Shown here: positions 6,674 to 7,299 of the stretch, piece by piece | How the letters are laid out: each line of letters starts with the position of its first letter | How positions within the stretch are numbered: position 1 is the stretch's first letter | Assembly (NCBI GenBank): GCA_017993865.1 | Contig: JAGOLU010000043.1 | Coordinates: forward strand, 1-7,299 | From: Candidatus Woesebacteria bacterium | GTDB taxonomy: Bacteria; Patescibacteriota; Microgenomatia; UBA1406; GWC2-37-13 | Length of the DNA: 7,299 nt | Direction: 5' to 3' | The notes under the pieces: model-generated | Seen by the model: only the letters and a program-made list of their open reading frames with translations | Told to the model about the DNA's origin: nothing | Database searches by the model: none | Translations under genes and position numbers: made by a program

Positions 6674-6696
6674 ATTCAATATGCCGATCAATAAGC
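6663..6696 (-). repeat. Inverted repeat just after the IMPase-family gene
   Basis: GCTTATTG (6663-6670) and CAATAAGC (6689-6696) form a perfect 8-bp stem with an 18-nt loop, 2 nt past the stop codon of the phosphatase gene. A smaller alternative stem, TATTG/CAATA (6666-6670 with 6677-6681), shares the same left arm. There is no U-tract, so it is not a canonical intrinsic terminator. The position suggests an mRNA 3'-end structure. The other sequence between 6515 and 6698 holds the promoter and no gene I can support. Confidence 0.4.
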
Positions 6697-6698
6697 GG

Positions 6699-7299
6699 TT
6701 ATGAAACTTCAAGTACACTCTCAATCTCTTCAGCCAGTGTGGGGTGGGCGCAAATGAAGAGCTCTCTCCCTTCGACCTTGTGTTTCTTGACTACAGCTCC
6801 CGCCTCTTCATGCAAAAGCCATCGTGGGGCGAGATCGTACACGTGATTCACTCCGTTGTAGTAATGAATATATGCTTGTACCGTGTTAGTAACCAGATAG
6901 GGTGCCATGATCCCCGACAATACCCACAGTCTTTTAACCTTCGGACCAATTTTGTTGAGGAGCCGACTATAAGGTCCGTTTTCGTCGATTTCCCCAATCT
7001 CTAGGTTCACCAGAGATTTGATGAGTGGTCCTTGATACGAAATCTGAAGTTTTGTATTGTTCAGATAGGCACCTTGACCCTTGATCGCATGAAATGCTTG
7101 TTTTAACACGGGAGCGTAGATAACGGTGAGGACGGGGTCATCGCCATGCATAAGCGCGGTTTGGGTGAAATACACAGGATATAGCGTAGAAAAGAATTTG
7201 GTCCCATCAATGGGGTCAATCGCCCAATTATATTCAGCCAGCTCTGAATCTTGTCCTTCTTCAAGAATAAATCCTGCCTCAGGGAATATTTCATGGAGT
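6699..7299 (-). CDS. Inositol monophosphatase / HisN-like phosphatase family protein, 5' end cut by window
   Basis: The frame is open from the right edge to a TAA at 6701-6699, giving 199 visible residues of a family usually about 250-280 aa. The start lies outside the window; an in-frame GTG at 7175 is internal, because the metal-site motifs lie upstream of it. Visible residues include EEG (13-15), WAIDPIDGTKFF (25-36, with metal ligands D28 and D31), PVLTVIYAPVL, and YDLAPRWLLHEEAGAVV, where D155 (visible numbering) fits the third metal Asp. This is the Mg-dependent, lithium-sensitive phosphatase fold that hydrolyses inositol phosphate, histidinol phosphate, PAP or fructose bisphosphate. 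DPIDGTK resembles HisN and CysQ more than the DGTxNF of classical IMPases, so the substrate is open. A 184-nt gap with its own promoter separates it from the downstream operon, so it is probably a separate transcription unit. Confidence 0.88.
   Translation of the reverse strand, partial: LHEIFPEAGFILEEGQDSELAEYNWAIDPIDGTKFFSTLYPVYFTQTALMHGDDPVLTVIYAPVLKQAFHAIKGQGAYLNNTKLQISYQGPLIKSLVNLEIGEIDENGPYSRLLNKIGPKVKRLWVLSGIMAPYLVTNTVQAYIHYYNGVNHVYDLAPRWLLHEEAGAVVKKHKVEGRELFICAHPTLAEEIESVLEVS

Noticed and set aside
6557..6698. Small RNA or tRNA in the intergenic gap
   Set aside because: No cloverleaf, no T-arm signature and no strong long stem; only short inverted repeats are visible.
6699..7175. Phosphatase gene starting at GTG 7175
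   Set aside because: The frame continues upstream through EEG and WAIDPIDGT, so the GTG is an internal Val codon and the gene is cut by the window edge.

Overview
The window looks like a bacterial chromosome segment of medium GC, with every convincing gene on the minus strand. Small compact genes, 4-nt stop/start overlaps, divergent or shortened core enzymes and a large conserved-looking membrane protein of unknown function all suggest a reduced-genome lineage, most likely a member of the Candidate Phyla Radiation (Patescibacteria, possibly Microgenomates-like). That placement is an inference from protein style and was not tested by any search. I see no mobile element, phage gene, CRISPR array, tRNA or rRNA.

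Reading in the direction of transcription (right to left): 7299-6699 is the 3' two-thirds or so of an inositol-monophosphatase/HisN-type sugar phosphatase gene, cut by the window edge. A 184-nt intergenic stretch (6698-6515) follows, with several short inverted repeats and a good sigma70-type promoter (TTGAGC, 17-nt spacer, TATAAT). Its predicted start of transcription falls on an ATG, so the operon may begin with a leaderless mRNA. A tight five-gene operon then runs from 6514 to 1846: an unrecognised 541-aa membrane protein, a Cof-type HAD protein whose nucleophile Asp is Glu, glutamate racemase (murI), a shortened glycerol-3-phosphate dehydrogenase (gpsA) and acyl-phosphate:glycerol-3-phosphate acyltransferase (plsY). 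Neighbours overlap by ATGA or are separated by 3 nt. After an 82-nt gap comes a nearly complete gene (1763-1, 3' end cut) for a fused FakA-like/DegV-like fatty acid kinase.

Functionally, the left half is a compact route to lysophosphatidate. The fused FakA-DegV protein would bind and phosphorylate a free fatty acid, GpsA would supply sn-glycerol-3-phosphate from dihydroxyacetone phosphate, and PlsY would join the two. MurI in the same operon supplies D-glutamate for peptidoglycan, so the operon appears to couple membrane lipid and cell wall supply. This suits an organism that lives on scavenged fatty acids. The membrane protein and the HAD protein at the head of the operon are the unexplained parts.
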